Source: JAFMIT01 sp044341215 (GTDB taxonomy: Bacteria > Actinomycetota > Actinomycetes > S36-B12 > UBA5976). Taken from it: a stretch of DNA of 64,000 nt. How positions within the stretch are numbered: position 1 is the first letter of the stretch; each line of letters starts with the position of its first letter. The stretch spans positions 1-64,000 of the forward strand of contig JBIISC010000002.1 in assembly GCA_044341215.1 (NCBI GenBank), written 5' to 3'. The notes beneath the pieces are model-generated. The model had not been told where the DNA came from, ran no database searches, and saw nothing but the letters and a program-made list of their open reading frames with translations. Both the position numbers and the translations under genes were made by a program. Positions 7,977 to 17,273 of this stretch are shown one piece after another.

Positions 7977-9095
7977 GTGGCGAAAAGAATAATCATTCAT
8001 CCAGGGTTTCCGAAGTCTGGAACTACTGCCCTACAAGCCAGCCTCATGCAGGCTAAGTCTGAATTAGCTTCACAGGGAATTGTTTTCAATCCACCTTGGA
8101 ATAACGCACATCATCGCGCTGCCTGGGCCTTGACCAATTACATGTTTGGCTGGGACGGAAAAGGTGGATCTACAACTCCAATAGAAGCTTGGACGAGTTT
8201 GTGCTCCGATGTGAAGTCTGAAAGTGACACAGTACTTATCACAAGTGAATTTTTCATTCGCGCAGATCTAACAATGATCGAACGTGTGAAAGCAGATTTG
8301 GGCATTCAGGACATCAAAATTGTTTTTACTCTACGTCCATTCGCGAAAGTTTTGCCTTCTAGATATCAACAAACTCTGAAAAAAGGCAAAACTTGGACGT
8401 ATGACAAATGGTTACACACCATTTTGGATGGCGACAACGACAAAATACAACTACTCGATTATGCAGGAATTATTGAATCTTGGGCAAAAGTATTTGGTGC
8501 TTCCAATGTTGACGTAATACTTGCTGATGAATCAAATCCTGAAATCCTTTATCGTCGCTTTGAAAATGCTATTTCAGTTGCCAGCGAAACTCTAAAACCT
8601 GCAAAAATCAAACGGTTGAATCGTTCGTTGACAGCGTCTGAGGTTGAAATCTTGCGCCAGGTGAATCTTCGTAAACCTAAAAAATGGAAGTGGGAGCAAT
8701 ACAGATACTTCGTCCGCGGAAACTTCGTAAAGTTTTTGAGCGACAATCCTTCTAAATTCAAAGATGAAGAAAAATTAAGGTTGCCGACCTGGGCCATTGA
8801 GGCAATGACTCCGTACGCAAAAGCTCAAATTTCAAAGATAGACTCTCTTGGATTAAGTATCCAAGGTGATATAGGTTCGCTTTTCTCAGAAAAAGTAGGT
8901 GCCGACTCAACTGCACTTTCCCAGACAATCCCTGTGGAAATGGCTGCAGATTTGGTAATTCATTTATCTTCAATTTCACGGTTTGCCGGGACTTCCACTA
9001 AGGGCTTGGTCCGCGAGATTGGCGGACGTTTAGTCCGCAGCCCAAAATTTGCAAGCCGAATTGTCGGCAAAATTATATTAATATTCGTAAAATAG
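7977..9095 (+). CDS. Sulfotransferase family protein, second of a tandem pair
   Basis: 372 residues, colinear with the preceding gene: GFPKSGTTALQ (10-20), HHRAAWAL, SEFF, and VFTLRPFAKVLPSRY for the 3'-phosphate site. It starts with GTG 5 bp after the previous stop, so the two are one operon from a tandem duplication. All recognisable PAPS-binding residues are kept in both copies, while the C-terminal halves differ more, suggesting different acceptor positions rather than decay of one copy. It ends inside a strong terminator hairpin. Confidence 0.8.
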   Translation: MAKRIIIHPGFPKSGTTALQASLMQAKSELASQGIVFNPPWNNAHHRAAWALTNYMFGWDGKGGSTTPIEAWTSLCSDVKSESDTVLITSEFFIRADLTMIERVKADLGIQDIKIVFTLRPFAKVLPSRYQQTLKKGKTWTYDKWLHTILDGDNDKIQLLDYAGIIESWAKVFGASNVDVILADESNPEILYRRFENAISVASETLKPAKIKRLNRSLTASEVEILRQVNLRKPKKWKWEQYRYFVRGNFVKFLSDNPSKFKDEEKLRLPTWAIEAMTPYAKAQISKIDSLGLSIQGDIGSLFSEKVGADSTALSQTIPVEMAADLVIHLSSISRFAGTSTKGLVREIGGRLVRSPKFASRIVGKIILIFVK

Positions 9096-9128
9096 AAATG
9101 GCCCGGATTTCTCCGGGCCATTTCTATT
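9091..9128. terminator. Bidirectional terminator between the sulfotransferases and rho
   Basis: Perfect 17-bp arms (9091-9107 and 9112-9128) with GC-rich core GGCCCGGA/TCCGGGCC and loop TTTC. T-rich tracts flank it on either strand (TTTCTATT forward, TTTCTATT in reverse). It overlaps the stop codon of the second sulfotransferase and lies 7 bases from the rho stop, so it serves both convergent genes. It also marks the right edge of the insertion. Confidence 0.88.
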
Positions 9129-9134
9129 AGTTGT

Positions 9135-10679
9135 TTAAGAATATTCCTGATCGTTTGATGCCATTGGCTGATCTGGAGTTGTCTTTTGAACTTGTAGCAA
9201 GAATTCAAAGTTTGTCTTTGTTTCCTTGAGTTTGTTCAACAGAAGTTCGATTGCTTGTTGGTTGTCTAGGGCGTGAAGCACGCGGCGCAACTTCCAAACC
9301 ACTTTGAGTTCGTCTGGAGCGAGCAAAATTTCTTCACGACGAGTACCAGAAGATTCAATGTCAACCGCTGGGAAGATACGACGATCGGCAATGCGACGAT
9401 CGAGCTTCAATTCCATGTTACCGGTTCCCTTGAACTCTTCGAAGATAACTTCGTCCATTCGGCTACCAGTTTCAACAAGAGCGGTTGCGAGAATTGTTAG
9501 TGATCCACCATTTTCGATATTACGAGCGGCACCAAAGAATTTCTTAGGTGGATAAAGAGCTGCTGAATCCACACCACCGGAAAGGATGCGGCCAGATGGA
9601 GGTGCAGACAAGTTGTATGCACGACCCAGGCGAGTCATCGAGTCAAGTAGTACAACCACGTCATGACCCATTTCAACCAAACGCTTTGCACGTTCGATTG
9701 CGAGTTCTGCTGCAATTGTGTGTTCTTCAGCTGGGCGGTCGAAGGTTGAAGCAATAACTTCACCCTTGACGGTGCGCTGCATGTCGGTTACTTCTTCAGG
9801 TCGTTCGTCAACTAGAACAACCATCAAGTGAACTTCTGGATTGTTTTCAACGATTGCGTTTGCAATCTGTTGAAGGACGATTGTTTTACCAGCTTTTGGT
9901 GGTGAAACAATTAGACCGCGTTGCCCTTTACCAATTGGAGCAACCAAATCGATTACGCGTGTGGTCAAGTTGTTTGGAGTGGTTTCTAGACGCAAACGCT
10001 CTTGTGGATATAGCGGAGTTAGCTTGCTGAAGTCGAGGCGACCACGAGCAGTTTCAGGATCTTGTCCGTTAACCGTATCAACTCGAACTAGTGGATTGAA
10101 CTTCTGGCGTGGCTTGCCTTCTTGATCGGTGTCTTTTGGCTGGCGAACCAAACCAGTTACCTGGTCACCTTTACGAAGTGCATATTTCTTGACTAAGCCA
10201 AGTGACACATAAACATCGTTTGGTGATGGCAGGTAGCCAGTTGTGCGAACGAATGCATATGAATCAAGAATGTCCAAGATACCAGCAACTTCAATTGTTA
10301 CATCATCATCTGAAAGTTCTTCGCGATCGCGATTGTTTCGGCGATTGTTGCGGTCAAAACGTCCGCGTCGACGGTCTGTTCCTTCACGTTCACCATCATT
10401 GTTCGATTCAGTTTCGTTGGATTCACCATCGTTGTCGCGAGCATTGTCCCGTGGACGATTGCGTTCACGACGGTCACCGCGGTCACCGCGTGGTTCATCC
10501 GAATTATTAGCAGCGCCTTGTGGTCGCGATGCGCGACGCTCGTTGGCTTGTGCTTTTCCGATTGCTTTTACGAGTTCATCCTTCTTTAAAGTGGATGCGC
10601 CATCGATTTTCAAACTCGCTGCGAGTTTTTTTAGTTCGGGCAACTTCAGATCGTTAAGCCCTGTTGTGGTTTCGCTCAA
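9135..10679 (-). CDS. rho: Transcription termination factor Rho
   Basis: Hexameric RNA-dependent ATPase that ends transcription. 514 residues: an N-terminal Rho_N/SAP-like helical domain (1-45), an Arg/Asp/Asn/Glu-rich disordered insert (about 48-122) typical of actinobacterial Rho, the cold-shock-like RNA-binding domain, then the ATPase with Walker A SPPKAGKT (about 258-265) and Walker B VVVLLDSMTRLGRAYN. The start is TTG at 10679, supported by GGAAGG 8 nt upstream, a weak start that may help limit expression. It has its own leader, described separately. Confidence 0.96.
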   Translation of the reverse strand: MSETTTGLNDLKLPELKKLAASLKIDGASTLKKDELVKAIGKAQANERRASRPQGAANNSDEPRGDRGDRRERNRPRDNARDNDGESNETESNNDGEREGTDRRRGRFDRNNRRNNRDREELSDDDVTIEVAGILDILDSYAFVRTTGYLPSPNDVYVSLGLVKKYALRKGDQVTGLVRQPKDTDQEGKPRQKFNPLVRVDTVNGQDPETARGRLDFSKLTPLYPQERLRLETTPNNLTTRVIDLVAPIGKGQRGLIVSPPKAGKTIVLQQIANAIVENNPEVHLMVVLVDERPEEVTDMQRTVKGEVIASTFDRPAEEHTIAAELAIERAKRLVEMGHDVVVLLDSMTRLGRAYNLSAPPSGRILSGGVDSAALYPPKKFFGAARNIENGGSLTILATALVETGSRMDEVIFEEFKGTGNMELKLDRRIADRRIFPAVDIESSGTRREEILLAPDELKVVWKLRRVLHALDNQQAIELLLNKLKETKTNFEFLLQVQKTTPDQPMASNDQEYS

Positions 10680-10786
10680 GCGATTTACCTTCCGCGTTAT
10701 TTTTGTGATTTTTTCCGCACCGAAAAGTTTCGAGAGAATCTTTGGATTTTTTGAGGACTAATTTGTCTAAGCCTTTAGCAGGCCTT

Positions 10787-10841
10787 CCCCAAGCGGTGGT
10801 TGAACCTTAGCAAAGGTTTGTCCAGATTCCGCTATTTGGGG
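10787..10841 (-). promoter_or_regulatory. Structured leader/terminator between thrB and rho
   Basis: CCCCAAGCGG (10787-10796) pairs with CCGCTATTTGGGG (10829-10841), apart from a small bulge, enclosing a second hairpin AACCTT-AGCA-AAGGTT (10803-10818). A small GCCT...AGGC hairpin follows at 10771-10783. Together they sit over 100 nt before the rho start. It could end the thr transcript or regulate rho, which is autoregulated in several bacteria. A -10-like TAAGGT lies inside the inner hairpin on the minus strand. No T-run, so not a simple intrinsic terminator. Confidence 0.5.
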
Positions 10842-10846
10842 CTCAG

Positions 10847-11785
10847 TTACCCGTTTAGTGGGGTGGCGTGAGCGCCAACAGTCGAAATATTGAGTTGCAA
10901 AGTCTCAAATCCTTCGCCTGCTATCTTGGCAATTTCTTCAGATACAAATCCGGTGGTCAGGACTAGAACTGTTGGCCCGGCACCAGAAATAACCGCAGCA
11001 TGACCTTTTGAACGAAGTTTTTGCACCAGTGCGTGGGACTTAGGCATCGCGCTCTTGCGAGCATCTTGATGAAGTTTGTCTTCGGTTGCAGCCATCAACA
11101 ATTCTGGGTGGTCAGTAATTGCGGATACCAATAATGCTGAGCGACCGACATTGAATGCAGCATCGGCATGGTCCACTACTTCTGGAAGTAGTCCGCGTGC
11201 TTTTTTGGTTGCAACCGCAGTTGCGGGAATACAAACAACAGCACGCAGATCGCGATTTGGAGTCAAACGAATTGCATGTGCATCTTCACTGCCGCCCCAT
11301 GCGATTGTGAAACCACCTAGCAGTGCGGCTGCAACATTGTCAGGGTGACCTTCGATTTCGCTCGCAAGTTTTAGGGCAGCTTCGTTTGTGAGAATTTGAT
11401 CTCCACCAACAACAAGCGAGCGAGCTAAAACAATTCCGCCAACAATTGCAGCTGATGATGAACCAAGACCGCGGCCGTGAGGAATTTGGTTTGCTGAAAC
11501 TATCGCCAGACCTTTTGGCTTCTCGCCCATTGCTTCAAAAGCCGCCATCATTGATTTAGCGATTAAGTGTTTTCCATCGCGAGGAAGTTCGTCAGCACCT
11601 TCGCCAGCGATGTCGATTTCGATTGTGGGTTCGTCAAGAATTTGAGCAATGATTTCATCATACAAATCAAGAGCCAAGCCGGCTGCATCAAATCCAGGTC
11701 CGAGGTTTGCAGAAGTTGCTGGCACCCGAATGCGAACTGGAGCTGCTTTAAAAGTTAATACTGGTGCAGAGTTTTTACTAGCCAT
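10847..11785 (-). CDS. thrB: Homoserine kinase
   Basis: Phosphorylates homoserine in threonine biosynthesis. 312 residues of the GHMP kinase family: PATSANLGPGFDAAGLALDLY near the N-terminus, the ATP loop GRGLGSSSAA, and the C-terminal SGAGPTVLVL. The ATG overlaps the thrC stop by one base (TAATG), so translation is coupled. Last gene of hom-thrC-thrB. Confidence 0.96.
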   Translation of the reverse strand: MASKNSAPVLTFKAAPVRIRVPATSANLGPGFDAAGLALDLYDEIIAQILDEPTIEIDIAGEGADELPRDGKHLIAKSMMAAFEAMGEKPKGLAIVSANQIPHGRGLGSSSAAIVGGIVLARSLVVGGDQILTNEAALKLASEIEGHPDNVAAALLGGFTIAWGGSEDAHAIRLTPNRDLRAVVCIPATAVATKKARGLLPEVVDHADAAFNVGRSALLVSAITDHPELLMAATEDKLHQDARKSAMPKSHALVQKLRSKGHAAVISGAGPTVLVLTTGFVSEEIAKIAGEGFETLQLNISTVGAHATPLNG

Positions 11786-12840
11786 TACAGTCCAATCGCT
11801 TTCACGGCTGCATCAACATCAACTGGCACAATTATTGGCTCTGATGCGTTTTGCAATGCCCATTGTGGATCTTTCAAACCATTTCCAGTCACAGTGCAGA
11901 CAATCTTCAAACCTTTATCCACCTTGCCAGCAGCATGAAGTTTGAATAGCCCAGCAACTGATGCTGCTGATGCTGGTTCAACAAATACAGCTTCTTTAGT
12001 CGCAAGATAGTGATAGGCCGCAAGAATCTCATCGTCACTAACCATGTCGATCAATCCAGCTGATTCATCGCGAGCAGCGAGTGCTTGTTGCCAAGAAGCA
12101 GGATTGCCAATACGAATTGCGGTTGCAAGAGTTTCTGGATTTTCAACAACTTTTCCGTGCACAATCGGTGCGGCACCTTCAGCTTGAAATCCCCACATGC
12201 GTGGCAGTTTGGTAGAAACCTTGTCGTTTTTATATTCAACAAAGCCCTTCCAATACGCAGTGATGTTGCCAGCGTTTCCAACTGGGAGCATATGTACGTC
12301 TGGCGCATCACCGAGTGCATCAACTATTTCAAATGCTGCAGTCTTTTGACCTTCAATTCGATCTGGATTCACACTGTTTACCAAGGCAATTGGGTGATGG
12401 GCTGCCATGTCGCGTGCCATGTTCAAACAATCGTCAAAATTTCCTTGTACTTGAACAATTTTCGCGCCCTGAACAACGGCTTGGGCAAGTTTGCCCATTG
12501 CGATCTTGCCTTCTGGAATCAAAACCACACTAGTCATGCCGGCTTTTACTGCATATGCAGAAGCGCTTGCTGAAGTATTTCCAGTTGATGCACAAACCAC
12601 AGCCTTTGCGCCTGCTTCTGCTGCTTTTGAAATCGCGACCGTCATACCGCGATCTTTAAAAGAACCAGTTGGGTTTCCACCTTCAACTTTTAGCCAAACT
12701 TCAGCGCCAACTTTTTCAGAGATGTTGCATGCATAAACAAGTGGTGTGCCACCTTCGAGCAAAGTGATTACAGGTGTTTTGTCAGTTACTGGTAGTCGAT
12801 CGCGATATTCGTGAATAAGCCCGCGCCACTGATGTGCCAT
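11785..12840 (-). CDS. thrC: Threonine synthase
   Basis: Converts O-phosphohomoserine to threonine with pyridoxal phosphate. 351 residues, the short Bacillus/actinobacterial class. The PLP lysine is in GSFKDRGM and the phosphate cradle in ASTGNTSAS. Its start shares one base with the hom stop and its stop shares one base with the thrB start (TAATG at both joints), a tightly coupled three-gene operon. Confidence 0.96.
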   Translation of the reverse strand: MAHQWRGLIHEYRDRLPVTDKTPVITLLEGGTPLVYACNISEKVGAEVWLKVEGGNPTGSFKDRGMTVAISKAAEAGAKAVVCASTGNTSASASAYAVKAGMTSVVLIPEGKIAMGKLAQAVVQGAKIVQVQGNFDDCLNMARDMAAHHPIALVNSVNPDRIEGQKTAAFEIVDALGDAPDVHMLPVGNAGNITAYWKGFVEYKNDKVSTKLPRMWGFQAEGAAPIVHGKVVENPETLATAIRIGNPASWQQALAARDESAGLIDMVSDDEILAAYHYLATKEAVFVEPASAASVAGLFKLHAAGKVDKGLKIVCTVTGNGLKDPQWALQNASEPIIVPVDVDAAVKAIGL

Positions 12841-14147
12841 TAGTTGGCACTTCCTTCAACGCGCATCACACCAACAACTTCGCTTACTGCGCTGAGGGAC
12901 TTCAATTCTGCAAGAGTTTGTGAAAGTGCTTTGTCTGTCGCGAGGTGGGTGCGAACAAGCAAGAAAGCTGCATCGCCATGTCCGTCTTGACGGACAACTT
13001 GAATGCTCACGTCGTGCTTTGCAAATGTATTTGCGATCGTAGCTAGGACACCTGGTTGATCTGCAACCTTTAAGTTGATGCTGTAGCGAGTTTTAGCTGC
13101 ACTGATTGGTAGTGGAGCAAGTTCGGCATAAACACTTTCACCTGGGCCACGACGGCCAGAAACTTTGTTGCGAGAGACCGCTACTAGGTCGCCGAGCACT
13201 GCAGATGCAGTTGGTGCGCCACCAGCTCCACGGCCATAGAACATAACTTGACCAGCTGCATCAGCTTCAACGAAAACTGCGTTGAAAGAAAGGCGAACAC
13301 TTGCAAGCGGATGTGATTTCGGCACCATGGCAGGATGAACGCGCACTACCACGCCTTTTTCATCATCACTTAGTTCAGCAACTGCAAGTAGTTTCACGAC
13401 AAAACCCATATCTTTTGCAGCTTTGATGTCGGAAGCAGTTACTTTGCTAATTCCTTCACAGTAAACATCGTCGATGGTCACGCGAGTGTGGAATGCAAGG
13501 CTGGCAAGAATCGCAGCTTTAGCAGCAGCGTCATGTCCTTCAACGTCGGCGGTTGGATCTGTTTCTGCATAACCAAGTGCTTGAGCTTCTTTCAAAACTT
13601 CTGCGTAGTCAGAACCTTCTTCATCCATCTTTGTGAGAATAAAGTTTGTGGTGCCATTAACGATTCCAAGAATGCGGCGAACTTTGTCACCCACAAGAGA
13701 TTCACGTAGTGGACGCAATAGTGGAATTGCACCAGCAACAGCAGCTTCGTAATAAACGTCAGCATCATTAGCTTCAGCTGCTGCAAATATTTCTGCTCCA
13801 TATTTTGCAAGCAAAGCTTTGTTTGCGGTCACGATTGATGAACCGTTTTTTAGCGCGCGCAAAATTAAAGATTTTGCCGGTTCGATGCCGCCCATTAATT
13901 CGATAACAACGTCAATGTTGTCATCAAGAAGTTTTTCCGCATCAGTGGTGATTAAGTTGGCAGGAATCCCAGCCCGGTCTTTTTTCGCATCTCGAACTGC
14001 CACACCAACTAGTTCGAATTTGGCCCCTACTCGGGCGGCAAAATCATCTTCGTTGTCTTTGAGCAAACGAGCTACTTCTGAGCCCACCACCCCGGCTCCG
14101 AGCAAGGCAATGCGCAAAACTGGCAATTCAGCCTTGTTTGCAGACAT
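12840..14147 (-). CDS. hom: Homoserine dehydrogenase
   Basis: Reduces aspartate semialdehyde to homoserine, the branch point to threonine and methionine. 435 residues: NAD(P)-binding LLGAGVVGSEVARLL at the N-terminus, catalytic-domain signature GTTNFILTKM and DPTADVEGHDAAAKAAILASL region, and a C-terminal ACT domain (SINLKVADQPGVLATIANTF) that usually mediates threonine feedback. A -10-like TAGGAT lies about 35 nt upstream, so it may also have its own promoter behind lysA. Confidence 0.96.
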   Translation of the reverse strand: MSANKAELPVLRIALLGAGVVGSEVARLLKDNEDDFAARVGAKFELVGVAVRDAKKDRAGIPANLITTDAEKLLDDNIDVVIELMGGIEPAKSLILRALKNGSSIVTANKALLAKYGAEIFAAAEANDADVYYEAAVAGAIPLLRPLRESLVGDKVRRILGIVNGTTNFILTKMDEEGSDYAEVLKEAQALGYAETDPTADVEGHDAAAKAAILASLAFHTRVTIDDVYCEGISKVTASDIKAAKDMGFVVKLLAVAELSDDEKGVVVRVHPAMVPKSHPLASVRLSFNAVFVEADAAGQVMFYGRGAGGAPTASAVLGDLVAVSRNKVSGRRGPGESVYAELAPLPISAAKTRYSINLKVADQPGVLATIANTFAKHDVSIQVVRQDGHGDAAFLLVRTHLATDKALSQTLAELKSLSAVSEVVGVMRVEGSAN

Positions 14148-14181
14148 TTCGACTCCTCGTTTGCGCTTGCGTGAGGGCGAA

Positions 14182-14187
14182 ATCCTA
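14182..14187 (-). promoter_or_regulatory. Candidate -10 element before hom
   Basis: TAGGAT within GGTAGGATTTCGCC on the minus strand, between the lysA stop and the hom start. It resembles GGTAGNNT cores before sodN, sdhC, mdh and sucC in this window. It would give hom-thrC-thrB a transcript independent of argS-lysA. Confidence 0.4.
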
Positions 14188-14194
14188 CCTAGGT

Positions 14195-15532
14195 CTAGAG
14201 CAAACCCTGGTCGAGTGCGAGCAGGTCAGCTTCAGTCTCTCTGCGCACAAGTAAGCGTGCTGACTCGTGCTTAACCGCAACAACAGCCGGTTTAGCCAGC
14301 ATGTTGTAGTTGGAAGCCATTGAGCGGTGATACGCACCGGATGCGGCAATCGCAATGAAATCTCCAGGGGCCACATCACTTGCCATCAGCAAGTCCCGGA
14401 CCACGATGTCACCACTTTCACAGTGCTTGCCGACGATCCGGGATTGAACTAATTCACCCAATGGATCGCGGTTAGCAATTCGAGCGGTGTATTGAGCGCC
14501 ATAAAGGGCGGTGCGAATGTTGTCGCTCATGCCGCCATCTACGGAGATGTATGTGCGAGTGGTGTTGCCTTCGAGTTCGATTGGCTTAATGGTGCCAACC
14601 TCATAAAGGGTCACAGTCGATTGACCAATGATTGAACGGCCCGGTTCAATGGAAAGAGTTGGTAAAGCAATTTTATGTTTTTCACTTTCGCGAACAACCA
14701 AATCAATAATTACATTTGCCATGTCTGCAATCGACATTGGGTCATCGGTTGGCAGGTATGCAATTCCAGTTCCGCCACCTAGATCTACTTCTTTTGTAAT
14801 GAAACTATATTTTTTGTGTAGCAGTGCGCAAAATTCAATTACTCGCGCTGCTGAAAGTTCAAAACCACGTGGGTCGAATATCTGGGACCCGATGTGTGAA
14901 TGAAAACCTAGCAAGTTCATGTATGGCGAAGAGTTAACTTCGATTGCTGCTTGTTCTGCAGCTCCACTGAAAATAGATAAGCCAAACTTTTGATCTTCAT
15001 GTGCGGTCGAAATTGCTTCATGAGTGTGAGCTTCCACCCCGACTGTTAAGCGGATGAAAACATCAATTGTTTTATTCAAACTCTTGCAGATGCGATTCAA
15101 TCTTTCGATCTCATCAAAGGAGTCAATCACGATAGCGCCAACACCAGCAGTAATTCCGCGCTCGATTTCTTCCATTGACTTGTTGTTGCCATGCATCACA
15201 ATTAGTTCAGGTGGAACTCCAGCTGCAAGAGCGAGCGCTAGTTCGCCACCAGTTGATACGTCTACGCCCAGCCCGCCTTCAACCATCCAACGTAAAACGT
15301 CTGCAGATGCATACGCTTTGCTGGCATAGTGAATTTTCACTGGCATTGGTGCATCGCTATAAGCTGTTACATATTGCTTGATTTTTTCTTTTACATCTAA
15401 TTCATCAATTACAAACAGTGGCGTGCCAAACTCTTGAACCAATTCAGAAGTTGAAACGCCAGCAAAAACCATTTCGCCGTGACGATTCAATGTTGTGTTT
15501 AGTGGCCAAACGCGGGGTTCTAGTGCACTCAT
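14195..15532 (-). CDS. lysA: Diaminopimelate decarboxylase
   Basis: Last step of lysine synthesis: meso-diaminopimelate to lysine, PLP-dependent, alanine-racemase fold. 445 residues. The PLP lysine is in HYASKAY; later signatures are HSHIGSQI, SIEPGRSI, CESGDIVV and ASGAYHRSMASNYN. The start lies 2 bp after the argS stop, so the two are co-transcribed, the classical actinobacterial argS-lysA-hom arrangement. Confidence 0.96.
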   Translation of the reverse strand: MSALEPRVWPLNTTLNRHGEMVFAGVSTSELVQEFGTPLFVIDELDVKEKIKQYVTAYSDAPMPVKIHYASKAYASADVLRWMVEGGLGVDVSTGGELALALAAGVPPELIVMHGNNKSMEEIERGITAGVGAIVIDSFDEIERLNRICKSLNKTIDVFIRLTVGVEAHTHEAISTAHEDQKFGLSIFSGAAEQAAIEVNSSPYMNLLGFHSHIGSQIFDPRGFELSAARVIEFCALLHKKYSFITKEVDLGGGTGIAYLPTDDPMSIADMANVIIDLVVRESEKHKIALPTLSIEPGRSIIGQSTVTLYEVGTIKPIELEGNTTRTYISVDGGMSDNIRTALYGAQYTARIANRDPLGELVQSRIVGKHCESGDIVVRDLLMASDVAPGDFIAIAASGAYHRSMASNYNMLAKPAVVAVKHESARLLVRRETEADLLALDQGLL

Positions 15533-15534
15533 AA

Positions 15535-17199
15535 CTACATCCGCTCCGGCGAACTAACGCCACAAAGATCTAAGCCATTTGCCAAAACTTGTCGAGTTGC
15601 ATCGCATAGCCACAAACGCGCAATCACAGTTGGCGTCGCATCCTCATCACCTTGCGGTAGAACTCGGCATGCATCGTAGAAGCGGTGGTAGTCAGTTGCG
15701 AGCTCTTCCAAGTAGCGAGCAATCCGATGTGGTTCGCGAAGTTCAGCGGCGCCAGCAACTACGCGTGGGAATTGCGCCAAATTTGATAGCAAAGCGGATT
15801 CCTTTTCGTGGCTCAATTCGCTGGTATCGAATTCTAAATTCTTGTACTCAATTCCAAGTTCAAGTGCTTGGCGCAACATCGATGCAATCCGGGCGTGTGC
15901 GTATTGAACGTAGAAAACTGGATTTTCATTTGTTCGCTTGATTAGTAAATCAAGATCCAAAACCATTGGTGTATCTACTGGGTAGCGAATCAATGCGTAG
16001 CGCGCAGCGTCCACACCAACTTCGTCAACAAGATCATCAAGAGTGATGATGTTTCCAGCTCGCTTTGAAAGGCGAACCTCTTGCCCACCCTTCATCATCT
16101 TCACCATTTGGCCGATTAGCAGTTCGATGTTTTTGTCTGGGTTATCTCCCGCGCAAGAGGCAACTGCTCGCAAACGATTCACATATCCATGGTGGTCGGC
16201 ACCTAACAAGTAAATGCAGCGATCAAAACCACGAGCCCGCTTGTCTACGTAATATGCAGTATCGGATGCAAAGTAGGTCAATTCGCCATCGGACTTAACT
16301 AACACTCGGTCTTTATCGTCACTGAAATCTGTAGTGCGAAGCCAAATCGCACCACCATCTTCGAACATGTGCCCTTGGGCGCGAAGTTTCTCAAATCCAC
16401 GGTCCACCGCACCTGACGAGTGCAGTGTGCGCTCGGAGTACCAAACATCGAAGACTGTTCGGAAGTTCGCAAGGGAATCTTTTTGCAGTTGTAACTGCAT
16501 TTCATATGCAGCTTCACGGAAGGCAATCAGTTGTTCTTCGCCATCTAGTTTCATGAACTCTGGGTGCGCTAAAACAATATCTTTGGCCAAATCTTCAACG
16601 TATGCACCGTGATATCCATCTTCCGGAATCACACCACCGGTTGCAGCAGCTAAAACTGATGCACCAAATTTGTCCATCTGGACACCGCGGTCGTTGATAT
16701 AAAACTCGCGCGCAACTTTTGCGCCACTTGCTTCGAGCACGCGTGCAATCGCGTCACCAACCGCAGCCCAACGGGTGTGACCTAAGTGAATTGGTCCAGT
16801 TGGATTTGCGCTGATGAATTCAATGTTGATCGTTTCAGAAATTTGTTTGTTGTGTCCGTATTTTTCGCCAGCATTTAAAATTACGTGAACCAATTCACCA
16901 GCAGCGCCTGCATCTAAAGTGATGTTTAAAAAGCCAGGGCCAGCCACATCAACAGACTTAACACCTTCAACTTTTGCCAACTGAACTGCCAAAGCATCTG
17001 CAATCACTTTTGGTGGCAGTCCCGATGGCTTACTCATCACCATTGCGATGTTTGAAGCCCAGTCACCATGATCGCGATTTTTTGGCCGATCCAATTTCAA
17101 ACTTGTTGGAACAGCGCTTTCATCGCAGGACAAATCTCCAGCCTTGATTGATGCCTTTAGGCTGGCAATTACATGCTCTGCGAGTTCTTCTGGAGTCAT
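15535..17199 (-). CDS. argS: Arginyl-tRNA synthetase
   Basis: Class I synthetase charging tRNA-Arg. The HIGH motif is SANPTGPIHLGHTRWAAVGD, the KMSKS position is RLSKRAGN, and the C-terminus is the DALR anticodon-binding domain ending GVSSPERM. I choose the ATG at 17199 because MTPEELAEHV aligns with actinobacterial N-termini. A GTG at 17235 is in frame, 8 nt after a -10-like TAGCGT, and would add 12 residues by a leaderless start. A tRNA-Arg gene lies 75 bp away on the other strand. Confidence 0.95.
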   Translation of the reverse strand: MTPEELAEHVIASLKASIKAGDLSCDESAVPTSLKLDRPKNRDHGDWASNIAMVMSKPSGLPPKVIADALAVQLAKVEGVKSVDVAGPGFLNITLDAGAAGELVHVILNAGEKYGHNKQISETINIEFISANPTGPIHLGHTRWAAVGDAIARVLEASGAKVAREFYINDRGVQMDKFGASVLAAATGGVIPEDGYHGAYVEDLAKDIVLAHPEFMKLDGEEQLIAFREAAYEMQLQLQKDSLANFRTVFDVWYSERTLHSSGAVDRGFEKLRAQGHMFEDGGAIWLRTTDFSDDKDRVLVKSDGELTYFASDTAYYVDKRARGFDRCIYLLGADHHGYVNRLRAVASCAGDNPDKNIELLIGQMVKMMKGGQEVRLSKRAGNIITLDDLVDEVGVDAARYALIRYPVDTPMVLDLDLLIKRTNENPVFYVQYAHARIASMLRQALELGIEYKNLEFDTSELSHEKESALLSNLAQFPRVVAGAAELREPHRIARYLEELATDYHRFYDACRVLPQGDEDATPTVIARLWLCDATRQVLANGLDLCGVSSPERM

Positions 17200-17273
17200 A
17201 AGGTGAGCAAGCCTAATCGTGAGCAACTCACTCACAGCCCACTACGCTAAAGCCTTGATTTGGGCTGTTATTT

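Noticed and set aside
10243..10761. Long open frame antisense to rho
   Set aside because: It is the mirror of the Arg/Asp-rich low-complexity part of rho and has no Shine-Dalgarno or family motif.
14148..14194. Amino-acid riboswitch or attenuator before hom
   Set aside because: Only 47 bases lie between lysA and hom, with no leader peptide or T-box-like pairing.
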